64,000 nucleotides of DNA, from the NCBI GenBank assembly GCA_946406435.1, contig CAMJKP010000002.1, forward strand, positions 32,476-96,475, read 5' to 3'. The number at the start of each line of letters is the position of its first letter. Positions within the stretch are counted from its first letter, which is position 1. Positions 52,466-60,880 of this stretch are shown in pieces. Made by a program: the position numbers and the translations under genes. This stretch comes from an uncultured Prevotellaceae bacterium. Its GTDB lineage: Bacteria > Bacteroidota > Bacteroidia > Bacteroidales > Bacteroidaceae. The notes beneath the pieces were generated by a model, which had not been told where the DNA came from, did not search any database, and saw nothing but the letters and a program-made list of their open reading frames with translations.

Positions 52466-53608
52466 CTATATGTTATTTATGACTCCGGCAAATAGTACAG
52501 TATTGCTACTATCCTCAACAATCTCAAAAATGAAAGGACGGTTCACTTTCATTACTATTGCTTTGGGCTTCTCTATTGGAGGGCAACATCCTATGAAATC
52601 TATATATGTTAATGCAGCTGCTTCGGTGTCATTTTCGTTTACTTTTACCTTAACTTGCTGAACGATGTTGTTGATTTGTAGATTCTTTACACATTCAGGC
52701 ATAATATCATTGGATTCATAGATACATTCTAAGCCAATATTTGAAAGGAGTTCTTTCATGTTAATATCGGATTCTATTGTGAACTTTGGCAAAGAGAGCT
52801 TAACGTCTTCTTCTTCAAAGCACTTGTATAAATTCATTTTATTCATATCTTGTATGACATTTGCAAAGTCAATCCTTTTTTTCGGTAGAATAATCCTCAT
52901 AGAGAAACATTTGCCTTCATTAGACTCACAAACGTACTTTAACCTCACCATTTGAAATTTTGAGGTTTCATGATAATCCATAGTGTCATGTTGGTGCATC
53001 ATGGGGACTTTTACTTTTCCTTGCGTTCCATAGAAAAGTTGTTCTTTGGTGTCCTCCTCGTCAAATGGCTTTTTCCATTTAGCTTTGAAATAAAGGATAT
53101 CAGTTATCAGAGCTAATGTAGTTGCTGGTATATAGGAATTTATACCTTCTATAAGACCATGACTTGCGTGTTCAATAGCTTTGTCTATAATTGATTTTGT
53201 TTCAGGCTTGGTAAAATCAACTATTTTAAGCATTATATTGGATATGGAAGAAACCTTTTTAAAGGCTTCTTTGTTTATATCCAATCCGTCCTTAAGCCAA
53301 AAGAAGGTGTTTAACTCTATCTTGGGAATATATTCTTTGCTCTCCCAAGGAGTTATGCTAAACATGGTTTTGTCACATAACTTGTTAGCTTCATTAATGT
53401 CCTGTGATTCTATATCCATAGCTTTAAGAATCTTTTGCCTTATGTCAGGATTCGCCCAGTTTGCCAGTATGATAAGAATACTCTGGAGTCTTGATGGCGA
53501 TATTGCTATGTTATTGTCATTGGTTGCAATCTCAATAAGTGTTTTCAGCATTTTTGTGCTGAAATCATAAGGGGAGTCACAAAATAGTTTCTTTATAATG
53601 TTTATCAT
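52466..53608 (-). CDS. Cytoplasmic serpin
   Basis: A 380-residue serpin with no signal peptide. Typical blocks are NIAISPSRLQSILIILANWA, ITDILYFKAKWKKPFD, PMMHQHD and NRPFIFEIVEDSSNTVLFAGVINNI. The hinge NENDTEAAALT (324-334) has the small residues needed for loop insertion, so an inhibitory mechanism is plausible. Counting from the hinge Thr328 as P14 puts P1 at Cys341, followed by Cys342-Pro-Pro. The loop is about six residues longer than in alpha-1-antitrypsin, so P1 is approximate. The gene is A/T-richer than dapA, which suggests acquisition. Target protease unknown. Confidence 0.93.
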   Translation of the reverse strand: MINIIKKLFCDSPYDFSTKMLKTLIEIATNDNNIAISPSRLQSILIILANWANPDIRQKILKAMDIESQDINEANKLCDKTMFSITPWESKEYIPKIELNTFFWLKDGLDINKEAFKKVSSISNIMLKIVDFTKPETKSIIDKAIEHASHGLIEGINSYIPATTLALITDILYFKAKWKKPFDEEDTKEQLFYGTQGKVKVPMMHQHDTMDYHETSKFQMVRLKYVCESNEGKCFSMRIILPKKRIDFANVIQDMNKMNLYKCFEEEDVKLSLPKFTIESDINMKELLSNIGLECIYESNDIMPECVKNLQINNIVQQVKVKVNENDTEAAALTYIDFIGCCPPIEKPKAIVMKVNRPFIFEIVEDSSNTVLFAGVINNI

Positions 53609-53754
53609 ACTATTTTTATTTTTGTTGAAAGTTGTTGATTTGGTATTGAAAATTATTAAATAATGAGGCGTTTTTGAACCTAATTTAGATTATTTTGAAG
53701 CAAAATGTGAGTGTGAATCATCAGAGATTAACCTCTATTTTGCTTTTCTGTGTG

Positions 53755-53785
53755 CAAATATATACATTTCTTTTGATATTTGCAA
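53755..53785 (-). promoter_or_regulatory. Promoter of the serpin gene
   Basis: Minus-strand TATATTTG at 53755-53762 and TTG at 53783-53785, 20 bases apart, 147 bases upstream of the start. Confidence 0.7.
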
Positions 53786-53816
53786 GTGAATAGTATAGAA
53801 AAATGACAATAATAAA

Positions 53817-53853
53817 ATAAGAGGCACATTCCCATTTAAGGAATGTGCCTTAT
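53817..53853 (-). terminator. Terminator of the fic gene
   Basis: GGCACATTCC / GGAATGTGCC stem with a seven-base loop and A/T flanks, 5 bases past the fic stop. Confidence 0.85.
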
Positions 53854-53857
53854 CTTC

Positions 53858-54601
53858 TTACTCCACTTTCAAACCTTCCAATAACTCTTCATTGAAATAC
53901 TTAATCCATGCCTCGTAAGTGTCTTGTGAGGATTGTATTGTGCCAACGAGGAAGCCTGGTGTCGTTGCAAATTCCGAAAGACCACGATAATAGTACATCT
54001 TATGCTCGTTGTCGATGACGAATGGCATGATGCTGTTACGCAGACATTCACGGAACAATATCAGTCGCCCGACACGCCCATTACCGTCTTGGAATGGGTG
54101 GATGCTCTCAAAACGCCAATGATATTCGGCAAGCGTGTTGACTGTTACCTCTTTCTGTGATTCATACCACGCACCAAGTTTCTCTATCTCCTTTGCCACA
54201 TCAGAAGGCTTGCAAGTCTCGTGTCCGCCCACCTCATTAGCAAGTTTCTTCCAGTCGCCAACGTTGAAATATTCTTTCTGTGCGTCAGCAGTTCCCGTCT
54301 TCAGAATCCGATGAAATTCCTTGATAATATTCTCCGAAAGAGGCTCGTTTACGGTTCGCAGAAGGTAGTCGAATGCCACGAAGTGATTGTTTGTCTCAAT
54401 GATGTCATCTACAGGCACTGCCTCCTGATCCTTAAAACCTATGGTGCGGGTTTCAAAGATATAGCGTGTCTGCTCCTCTGTGAGCTTGCTGCCCTCGATT
54501 CGATTGGAATTATAGGCTAACTGCACTTGTGTCTTGTGGTAGAGACCTCCTTTGCGTTTCGCCTGACATTCATCTATGAGGAATTGAGTGAGTTTATTCA
54601 T
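53858..54601 (-). CDS. Fic family protein (AMP transferase)
   Basis: A 247-residue Fic protein. The catalytic motif HPFQDGNGRVGR is complete (His168 to Arg179). The N-terminus carries the inhibitory helix motif SNRIEG (Ser32 to Gly37, Glu36 as the inhibitory Glu), so it is a self-inhibited class II Fic enzyme. It would transfer AMP from ATP to a protein target. No antitoxin-like gene is beside it. It has its own promoter (54637-54668) and terminator. Confidence 0.94.
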   Translation of the reverse strand: MNKLTQFLIDECQAKRKGGLYHKTQVQLAYNSNRIEGSKLTEEQTRYIFETRTIGFKDQEAVPVDDIIETNNHFVAFDYLLRTVNEPLSENIIKEFHRILKTGTADAQKEYFNVGDWKKLANEVGGHETCKPSDVAKEIEKLGAWYESQKEVTVNTLAEYHWRFESIHPFQDGNGRVGRLILFRECLRNSIMPFVIDNEHKMYYYRGLSEFATTPGFLVGTIQSSQDTYEAWIKYFNEELLEGLKVE

Positions 54602-54636
54602 ACCAATACACTTCTTTTACTGACGGATTTCACTTG

Positions 54637-54668
54637 CAAATATACAAATTTTTTCCGTAAAAAGCAAG
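54637..54668 (-). promoter_or_regulatory. Promoter of the fic gene
   Basis: Minus-strand TATATTTG at 54637-54644 and TTG at 54666-54668, 21 bases apart, 35 bases before the start. Confidence 0.72.
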
Positions 54669-55127
54669 AAATCACGCTGATTTTTTTGATTGACATTCTT
54701 CATTTTTCCATGTTTTTCTTCCATGCTGTTCCGAAAGAAACGGTGAACGAATCGTTCAGCATTGGGATTAGGTTACCCCCAGTCACTGTTTTTGGTAACA
54801 GATATATGTTACCGAGCCTTACACCTTCGTCCAAAGGGAGAATGTTGTTTGCCAATATAACATTCGCTTGTTTTCTTTTGGTGACCTATTGAAATGATAT
54901 CTTGTTGACATACTGATGTTTAGATACGGGAAAAATAATGCGGTGTTTGAAATGATTTGTCTCTCTCAGACAAGGCATGAGGATAGGGGAGAGAAGGCTG
55001 TCTTTCGGGGCAAGTAACATATATCAGTTACTGAAAAGGCACACCCTCAGTCGTAGGTCTTGACCGTGGATGGCTGGTAACATATATCAGTTACCGAAAA
55101 GGGACACCCACACACTCACTCCAAAGT

Positions 55128-55171
55128 TCAAAATATATAATATAATATTAATATTATATTATATATTTTGA
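55128..55171. repeat. Perfect 44-bp AT-rich palindrome of element B
   Basis: Starts TCAAAATATATAATA and ends TATTATATATTTTGA; the two 22-base halves are exact reverse complements with no spacer. Confidence 0.92.
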
Positions 55172-55346
55172 GGTATAGTTCACATCCCCCCCCTCTCCCT
55201 TGTCTAAGTAACAGATATATGTTACCGAGAATTGTCTTCCGAAAATTTCCCTCTGTGTATTAATTAGTTATGAGCACAAAATGCAATTTCTCGGAAAATA
55301 ACATTAAAAAATTATGTTACTTGATGTTTTTCGGAAGAAATTGTTG

Positions 55347-55354
55347 TAATTTTG
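55347..55354 (+). promoter_or_regulatory. Promoter -7 box at the end of element B
   Basis: TAATTTTG followed by CACTCG, at the same place as TAACTTTG in element A. TTGTAGTAACTTTG in A aligns with TTGTTGTAATTTTG in B. Confidence 0.65.
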
Positions 55355-55541
55355 CACTCGGGATTTGGGTGATGGATGTTGGGTGTTAGGTGTTGGTGGT
55401 CACTAACTATCTTTCAAGTGCGAGATGCTACAGATGAATTGAAGAATTCTGATTATGCTTTCCAATCAAAGGTCACGAGCGGAAACAAAGGAATCAGGTG
55501 TTGGGGTAATGGGTGTTATGTGATGGCGGTCACTTGGGGAC

Positions 55542-55567
55542 AAAAAAAGTCTCCCTATGCAGGGAGA
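55542..55567 (-). terminator. Terminator of the DUF486 gene
   Basis: Minus strand TCTCCCT-GCAT-AGGGAGA followed by a run of seven T. Confidence 0.78.
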
Positions 55568-55576
55568 TTTAGAGGG

Positions 55577-55636
55577 TCTAACTTCGCTCTTCCTCCGCTT
55601 CAAATCCGTTGCAAGTCCGTTCCCTGTATCGGAGAT
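55577..55636 (+). repeat. 11-bp-period array, element B
   Basis: Units ACTTCGCTCTT, CCTCCGCTTCA, AATCCGTTGCA, AGTCCGTTCCC, closed by a short TGTATCGGAGATACA palindrome. It shares GCTTCAAATCCGTTG and AAGTCCGTTC with the array of element A. Confidence 0.75.
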
Positions 55637-55720
55637 ACATTGGGTAGAGAAAGCGAATAAAACGAAAGATGGGCAAACATGGAAAAGCAGAATAACGCAA
55701 GTTGGCGAACTCACGTTAGC

Positions 55721-56089
55721 TTATTTCATAAACACGAAATAGACGGCTGCTACGAGGCAGAGGAATGCAACGAGGTGATTCCAATGAAGTGACTGTCCGG
55801 TAAACATGCATTGTGCTATTACCGTGAAGACGATAAGACTGACAACTTCCTGAATAACCTTCAGTTGAACGAGGTTGAATGGACCGCCGTTGTCAATGAA
55901 TCCGATACGGTTGGCTGGCACTTGACAGCAGTATTCAAAGAAGGCGATTCCCCATGAGAAGGCGATGGTGGCTATCAATGGCCAGTTTGATGATACGCCT
56001 GTCTGCTGTAATTTAAGATGCCCGTACCACGCAAACGTCATGAAGATATTGCTTAGTACGAGCAGTAGGATAGTGTAAAATGCGTTCAT
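55721..56089 (-). CDS. DUF486/DMT family membrane protein
   Basis: A 122-residue protein with four hydrophobic helices (FYTILLLVLSNIFMTFAWYGHL, WPLIATIAFSWGIAFFEYC, a third around VSLIVFTVIAQCMF, and LVAFLCLVAAVYFVFMK). FEYCCQVPANRIG and FNLVQLKVIQEVVSL are typical of DUF486. These small multidrug-resistance-like proteins have unknown substrates. A palindromic element lies directly upstream. Confidence 0.9.
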   Translation of the reverse strand: MNAFYTILLLVLSNIFMTFAWYGHLKLQQTGVSSNWPLIATIAFSWGIAFFEYCCQVPANRIGFIDNGGPFNLVQLKVIQEVVSLIVFTVIAQCMFTGQSLHWNHLVAFLCLVAAVYFVFMK

Positions 56090-56093
56090 TATT

Positions 56094-56255
56094 AAAGCCC
56101 CACCCCCTTGCCCCTCCCGTAAAGGGAGGGGAGTAGATACCTCTTTCCGAGTATAGGGAATGGTTTACGTTTTGATTGTTGTTATTAATAGACCCAACGC
56201 CAAAGCTATGTAACTATTCCCTTCCCTTTATGGGAGGGGCTAGGGGTGGGTCTTT
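56094..56255. repeat. GC-rich palindromic element flanking nfnAB, downstream copy
   Basis: Left arm CCCACCCCCTTGCCCCTCCC, right arm GGGAGGGGCTAGGGGTGGG, with an inner GGGAGGGGAGTAGATACCT and a shared CCCAAC-CCAAAG stretch. It lies between the DUF486 start and the nfnAB stop. A second direct copy is at 58617-58780. Confidence 0.85.
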
Positions 56256-56256
56256 T

Positions 56257-58605
56257 TTATTTCTTCGACAGTTGCTCATGCATATTTGCTGCTGCGCGAC
56301 GACCGTCACCCATTGCGAGGATTACGGTTGCACCACCACGGACGATGTCACCACCGGCATAGATGGTTGGGCGTGATGACTGCATGGTCTCGCTTACAGC
56401 GATGGTGTTCTTGCGACCAAGCTCAAGACCTTCGATTGACTTTGGTACGAGTGGGTTAGGACTTACGCCTACTGCCACTACAACCTGATCAACGTCGATA
56501 GTGATGCGCTTGCCTGTATCAACAGGAGAACGACGACCTGACTCGTCTGGCTCGCCAAGCTCCATGATTGCAAGAACTGCCTGCTTAACAGCACCGTTCT
56601 CGTCAGCAATATACTCAACTGGGTTATGGAGTGTCTTGAACTCGATACCCTCTTCCTTAGCATGCTTAACCTCCTCGGCACGTGCTGGAAGCTCTGCATC
56701 AGAACGACGATAAACGAGTGTTACGTTAGCACCAAGACGCTTTGCTGTACGGCATGAGTCCATAGCTGTATTACCACCACCGACAACGAGTACGTTCTTA
56801 CCGAGGTTGATAGGAGTATCGGTCTTTGGGTTGGCAGCATCCATGAGGTTCACACGAGTGAGGTACTCATTTGATGACATGATGTTGATGAGGTTCTCAC
56901 CTGGGATGTTCATGAAGTTTGGCAGACCTGCACCTGATGCCACGAAGATACCCTTGAAGCCCTGTGCCTCGAGTTCGTCAACAGAGATTGACTTGCCCAC
57001 GATAACATCGGTAAGGAAGTGAACGCCCATCTTGCGGAGGTTCTCAATCTCCACGTCAACGATAGCATTTGGCAGACGGAACTCTGGAATACCATACTTA
57101 AGCACACCGCCAATCTCGTGAAGTGCCTCGAATACATAAACGTCATAGCCCTTCTTAATCATATCGCCAGCGAAAGAGAGTCCAGCAGGACCTGAACCAA
57201 CCACAGCAACCTTGATGCCGTTTGAAGGTGCAATGTCAGGGAGAGAGACATTACCGCTCTGACGCTCGTAGTCGGCTGCGAAACGCTCGAGATAGCCGAT
57301 AGCAACAGCTGGCTCATTCATCTTGAGGTGGATACATTTTGACTCACACTGCTTCTCCTGTGGGCATACGCGACCACATACGGCAGGTAGGGCAGAGGTG
57401 TTCTTGAGTACCTTGGCAGCTGCAAGGAACTGTCCGCGCTCAATGTTCTTGATGAATGAAGGGATGTTGATATTTACAGGACAGCCCTCTACACATGAAG
57501 GCTTAGCGCAGTCAAGACAACGCTTTGCCTCTGTGAGTGCCATTTCCTTTGTCAACCCCTTGTTTACCTCCTCAAGACGTGTGGTTGCACGATATACAGG
57601 ATCAAGCTCAGGCATCTTTACACGCTCAATAGCTGTGCGCTCCTTTGGCTTCATGCTCTTGCGAAGCTCTTCACGCCAAGGTGCGTTGCGGTCGGTGAGC
57701 ACCTCGATAGGATCGTTGGTAGGATCGCTGTCCATTACCACGTCGGTAGTTTCCTTGATACCGTTCATCACATCCTCGTAGATATGCTCCTCGATATGCT
57801 CCATCTCCTCAAGCTCTGCACGCTTGAAAGTGCTCATGCGCTTGAACATCTCATCCCAGTCAACGAGAGCGCCGTCGAACTCAGGACCGTCGATACATAC
57901 GAACTTTGTCTTGCCACCGATAGTGAGACGACAAGCACCGCACATACCAGTGCCGTCAACCATGATGGTATTGAGGCTGACATCAGTAGAGATGCCGTAT
58001 TTCTGTGTCATGAGGCAAGAGAACTTCATCATGATAGGAGGACCGATGGCAAATGCCTTGTCGATATGCTCTTGCTGGCAGAATTTCTCGATACCAACGG
58101 TCACAACGCCCTTCTCGCCCTTTGAGCCGTCGTCGGTCATAATGATAACCTCATCAGAAGACTCACGAATCTCATCTTCCATGATTACGAGTTCGGCTGT
58201 ACGACCAGCGATAACAGAAAGTACACGGTTTCCGGCAGCCTTAAGACCACGGATGATTGGCAGCATAGGAGCAGCACCAAGTCCGCCACAAGCACAGATT
58301 ACAGTACCGAAGTTCTCTATATGTGTAGGATTTCCGAGAGGACCAACGAGGTCTTCGATGGTGTCACCAGCCTCCTTACGGCATAGCTTTGTTGATGACA
58401 TACCCACCTCCTGAATGACGAGGGTGATGGTACCACGCTGGATGTCCGCATCAGCGATGGTGAGAGGCATACGCTCTGAATGCTTGTCAACTCGTACGAT
58501 GACGAAGTTGCCAGGCTTACGGCTCTTGGCAATCAGCGGAGCCTCAATCTCCATGCAGAATACCTTCTCGGAGAATTGTTTCTTTGATACGATTTTGAAA
58601 GACAT
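56257..58605 (-). CDS. Fused ferredoxin:NADP oxidoreductase (NfnA-NfnB-like)
   Basis: A 782-residue fusion from the ATG at 58605 (MSFKIVSKKQFSEKVF); the frame extends 7 codons further into a repeat. Residues 1-280 are an FNR-like FAD/NAD module with a C-terminal cluster motif DGTGMCGACRLTIGGKTKFVCIDGPEFDG, as in NfnA and PyrK-like subunits. The rest is a GltD-like flavoprotein: CLDCAKPSCVEGCPVNINIP and CGRVCPQEKQCE bind Fe-S clusters, AVVGSGPAGLSFAGDM binds FAD and VLVVGGGNTAMDSCRTA binds NADPH. Such pairs can bifurcate electrons between NADPH, NADH and ferredoxin. The assignment to Nfn instead of a sulfide dehydrogenase or glutamate synthase small subunit is by domain order. Confidence 0.88.
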   Translation of the reverse strand: MSFKIVSKKQFSEKVFCMEIEAPLIAKSRKPGNFVIVRVDKHSERMPLTIADADIQRGTITLVIQEVGMSSTKLCRKEAGDTIEDLVGPLGNPTHIENFGTVICACGGLGAAPMLPIIRGLKAAGNRVLSVIAGRTAELVIMEDEIRESSDEVIIMTDDGSKGEKGVVTVGIEKFCQQEHIDKAFAIGPPIMMKFSCLMTQKYGISTDVSLNTIMVDGTGMCGACRLTIGGKTKFVCIDGPEFDGALVDWDEMFKRMSTFKRAELEEMEHIEEHIYEDVMNGIKETTDVVMDSDPTNDPIEVLTDRNAPWREELRKSMKPKERTAIERVKMPELDPVYRATTRLEEVNKGLTKEMALTEAKRCLDCAKPSCVEGCPVNINIPSFIKNIERGQFLAAAKVLKNTSALPAVCGRVCPQEKQCESKCIHLKMNEPAVAIGYLERFAADYERQSGNVSLPDIAPSNGIKVAVVGSGPAGLSFAGDMIKKGYDVYVFEALHEIGGVLKYGIPEFRLPNAIVDVEIENLRKMGVHFLTDVIVGKSISVDELEAQGFKGIFVASGAGLPNFMNIPGENLINIMSSNEYLTRVNLMDAANPKTDTPINLGKNVLVVGGGNTAMDSCRTAKRLGANVTLVYRRSDAELPARAEEVKHAKEEGIEFKTLHNPVEYIADENGAVKQAVLAIMELGEPDESGRRSPVDTGKRITIDVDQVVVAVGVSPNPLVPKSIEGLELGRKNTIAVSETMQSSRPTIYAGGDIVRGGATVILAMGDGRRAAANMHEQLSKK

Positions 58606-58616
58606 AAGTTTTTGTA

Positions 58617-58780
58617 GTAGACCCACCCCCTTGCCCCTCCCATAGAGGGAGGGGAGTAGATACCTTTTTTTGCTGAGTGGGTAGTTAAAAATTAAGTTTA
58701 GTTACTATTCAGAAAAGCCCAACACCAAAGTAGTGTAACTATTCCCCTCCATTTATGGGAGGGGCAAGGGGTGGGTCTTT
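58617..58780. repeat. GC-rich palindromic element flanking nfnAB, upstream copy
   Basis: Same organisation and orientation as 56094-56255: GACCCACCCCCTTGCCCCTC, GAGGGAGGGGAGTAGATACC, CCCAACACCAAAG, then ATGGGAGGGGCAAGGGGTGGG. It lies between the nfnAB start and the serS stop. Confidence 0.85.
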
Positions 58781-58786
58781 TTATCC

Positions 58787-60106
58787 TTACTTAATAATCT
58801 CACATCCCATATAAGGAACGAGAACCTTTGGAACGCGGATGCCTTCCTCTGTCTGGAAGTTCTCGAGGATAGAGGCAACGATACGTGGGAGAGCGAGAGC
58901 AGAACCGTTGAGAGTGTGGCAAAGCTCTGTCTTCTTTGTCTCAGCATTGCGGTAACGGCACTTCAGACGGTTTGCCTGATATGTGTCGAAGTTTGAAACT
59001 GATGAAACCTCAAGCCAACGCTTCTGAGCCTCAGAGTAAACCTCGAAGTCGTAGCAGATAGCTGATGTGAATGAAGCATCGCCACCACAGAGACGGAGAA
59101 TACGATATGGGAGTTCAAGCTTCTTGAGAAGTCCCTCAACGTGTGCGAGCATTTCCTTATGTGACTCTGCACTATGCTCTGGCTTGTCGATACGTACGAT
59201 CTCAATCTTAGAGAACTCATGCAGACGGTTAAGACCACGAACATCCTTACCGTAAGAACCTGCCTCACGACGGAAACACTGTGTGTAAGCGCAGTTCTTG
59301 ATAGGTAGGTCCTTCTCGTCGAGGATAACGTCACGGTAGATGTTGGTTACAGGAACCTCAGCTGTTGGGATAAGGTAGAGGTCGTCGATCTCGCAATGGT
59401 ACATCTGACCTTCCTTATCTGGAAGCTGACCTGTGCCGTAGCCAGAAGCAGCATTTACAACTGTTGGTGGCATAATCTCTGTATAACCAGAGGCACGAGC
59501 TTCGTCGAGGAAGAAATTGATGAGGGCACGCTGCAAACGGGCACCAAGACCAATATATACAGGGAAACCGGCACCTGTGATCTTTACGCCGAGGTCGAAG
59601 TCGATGAGGTTATACTTCTTTGCAAGTTCCCAGTGAGGAAGCTTAGCTGTCTCAACAACAGGATTTGCATCCCAGTTGCCTACGGTGTCCTTACCGATTA
59701 CGCACTCCTTGAGGTTAGACTTTACAACCCAGTTGTCCTCAGCGCAGTTGCCTTCTGGTACCTCGTCGTAAGGGATGTTAGGAATCTGGCAGAGTAGGGT
59801 GGTAAGCTCCTTCTCGGCAGCCTCCATTACGTCCTGCATAGCCTTTGACTCGTCCTTGAGGGCAGCAACGGTCTTCTTAGCCTCTTCGGCCTCGTCCTTC
59901 TTGCCTTCCTTCATCAGACGGCCGATGTTGCCGGCAGCCTTCTTCTGCTCTGCGAGAAGACTGTCCATCTTCTGCTGAGCCTCACGACGCTTCTTGTCAA
60001 CAGCCATTACGTTGTCGATAGCCTCACGAGCACCCTTGAAATTCTTCTTCTCAAGACCCGCAATTACGCGCTCGGTCTCTTCAGTTATAAGTTTCAGTGT
60101 TAGCAT
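58787..60106 (-). CDS. serS: Seryl-tRNA synthetase
   Basis: A 439-residue class II synthetase. An N-terminal antiparallel coiled coil (about 25-110, KKRREAQQKMDSLLAEQKKAAGNIGRL) binds the long arm of tRNA-Ser. Motif 2 is FRREAGSYGKDVRGLNRLHEF and motif 3 is LNGSALALPRIVASILENF. Length is normal. It is transcribed alone on the minus strand, with a palindromic element at its 3' side. Confidence 0.96.
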   Translation of the reverse strand: MLTLKLITEETERVIAGLEKKNFKGAREAIDNVMAVDKKRREAQQKMDSLLAEQKKAAGNIGRLMKEGKKDEAEEAKKTVAALKDESKAMQDVMEAAEKELTTLLCQIPNIPYDEVPEGNCAEDNWVVKSNLKECVIGKDTVGNWDANPVVETAKLPHWELAKKYNLIDFDLGVKITGAGFPVYIGLGARLQRALINFFLDEARASGYTEIMPPTVVNAASGYGTGQLPDKEGQMYHCEIDDLYLIPTAEVPVTNIYRDVILDEKDLPIKNCAYTQCFRREAGSYGKDVRGLNRLHEFSKIEIVRIDKPEHSAESHKEMLAHVEGLLKKLELPYRILRLCGGDASFTSAICYDFEVYSEAQKRWLEVSSVSNFDTYQANRLKCRYRNAETKKTELCHTLNGSALALPRIVASILENFQTEEGIRVPKVLVPYMGCEIIK

Positions 60107-60213
60107 TTTTGTATTTTATTGTTGTTATTCTATTTTTTAGTTTTACTTTTGTTATATAATAAGGTGCAAAAGTAATGAATTTTTTTTACAATCAAGCAAT
60201 TTTCCGTGAAAAG

Positions 60214-60831
60214 TTACACGAGATAGTCCATTTCGAGCGGTTTTAGTGCGCCTCTTGCTATTGTTTCGCGCATTTCGCCCAATGTTGCGAAGCGCTGAAC
60301 GCTGTTGAGAGCAGCGTGTCGGAGCGATAATGATTCGTCCTTGAGGGCTGTTATTGCCTGATCTATAAACTCGTTTATATCACGCTCGTTTGGCGACATA
60401 TTTCGTGAGAAGAGACGTGACAGGATATTGAAACCGATGAGTCGAGGGAGCGTTGCCTGTTCTGCAAGCAGCTGGAATGCCATATCACTCGCATAATTGA
60501 CGTATTGTAGAAGGTTCATGACGAGCAGTTCGGCAATCTCCTGTGAGCGTACCTGTTCTATCCAAAGGGTTGCAAGGTCGCTCTCGAACTTCTCCGCAGG
60601 CATGATAAGGGTTGCGAGAATCTTACATTCACGGATATCCTCTTTCCAAAGGGCAATGGCAAGGTCGAAATCCTTTCCGTAAGGCTCTGCCATTTCCTTG
60701 AGATGCAATAGGTTAGCACCCCAGTTAAGATGATATTCAACTCCCTTGTCACGCAACGATTGTGCTGTTACGCCATTCATCAGAAGTCGGAAAGACTGCT
60801 TGATATGTTTGAGATTTTCTTCTGTTGTCAT
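60214..60831 (-). CDS. DNA alkylation repeat (AlkD-like) protein
   Basis: A 205-residue all-helical protein of the DNA alkylation repeat superfamily. HEAT-like helices run through SFRLLMNGVTAQSLRDKGVEYHLNWG, FDLAIALWKEDIRECKILATLIMP and WIEQVRSQEIAELLVMNLLQY. AlkD relatives remove or sense alkylated bases. The W.ED/E.R.E motif is only partly visible (LWKEDIRECK), so enzyme activity is uncertain. It lies 26 bases downstream of the M49 peptidase gene and is probably co-transcribed. Confidence 0.8.
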   Translation of the reverse strand: MTTEENLKHIKQSFRLLMNGVTAQSLRDKGVEYHLNWGANLLHLKEMAEPYGKDFDLAIALWKEDIRECKILATLIMPAEKFESDLATLWIEQVRSQEIAELLVMNLLQYVNYASDMAFQLLAEQATLPRLIGFNILSRLFSRNMSPNERDINEFIDQAITALKDESLSLRHAALNSVQRFATLGEMRETIARGALKPLEMDYLV

Positions 60832-60837
60832 ACTCTT

Positions 60838-60880
60838 TACCCTTTACTCCTTACTCTTTAATCTTTATTCTTTACACTAT
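60838..60880 (-). repeat. AAAG-rich simple repeat overlapping the M49 stop
   Basis: Minus-strand GTGTAAAGAATAAAGATTAAAG and following GTAAGGAGTAAAGGGTAAAG. The last codons and stop of the peptidase gene lie inside it. It matches the run after EF-G at 488-520. Confidence 0.6.

Larger units (their letters stand above)
54720..55361 (+). other. Palindromic element B (dyads, AT palindrome, promoter)
   Basis: Counterpart of element A. Dyads of the form GGTAACA-GATATA-TGTTACC lie at 54794-54813 (+), 55013-55032 (-), 55076-55095 (-) and 55207-55226 (+). A spaced TAACAT/ATGTTA hairpin is at 55298-55320. A perfect 44-bp AT-rich palindrome (55128-55171) lies between a (-) and a (+) dyad, as in A. GTCTTCCGAAAAT follows the last dyad in both elements, and both end in a TAnnTTTGCACTCG promoter. 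There is no open frame of note in 640 bases. Confidence 0.8.
55361..55640 (+). ncRNA. Candidate small RNA of element B
   Basis: The block at 55449-55499 (CTGATTATGC, TTTCC, loop AATCAAAGGTCACGAGC, GGAAA, AATCAG) can fold into two nested stems and aligns with 27373-27420 after element A. Two GGTGTTAGGTGTTGG-type repeats ending GGTCAC (55365-55403, 55497-55533) bracket it and account for its greater distance from the promoter. An 11-bp array follows. Transcription is inferred only. Confidence 0.45.
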
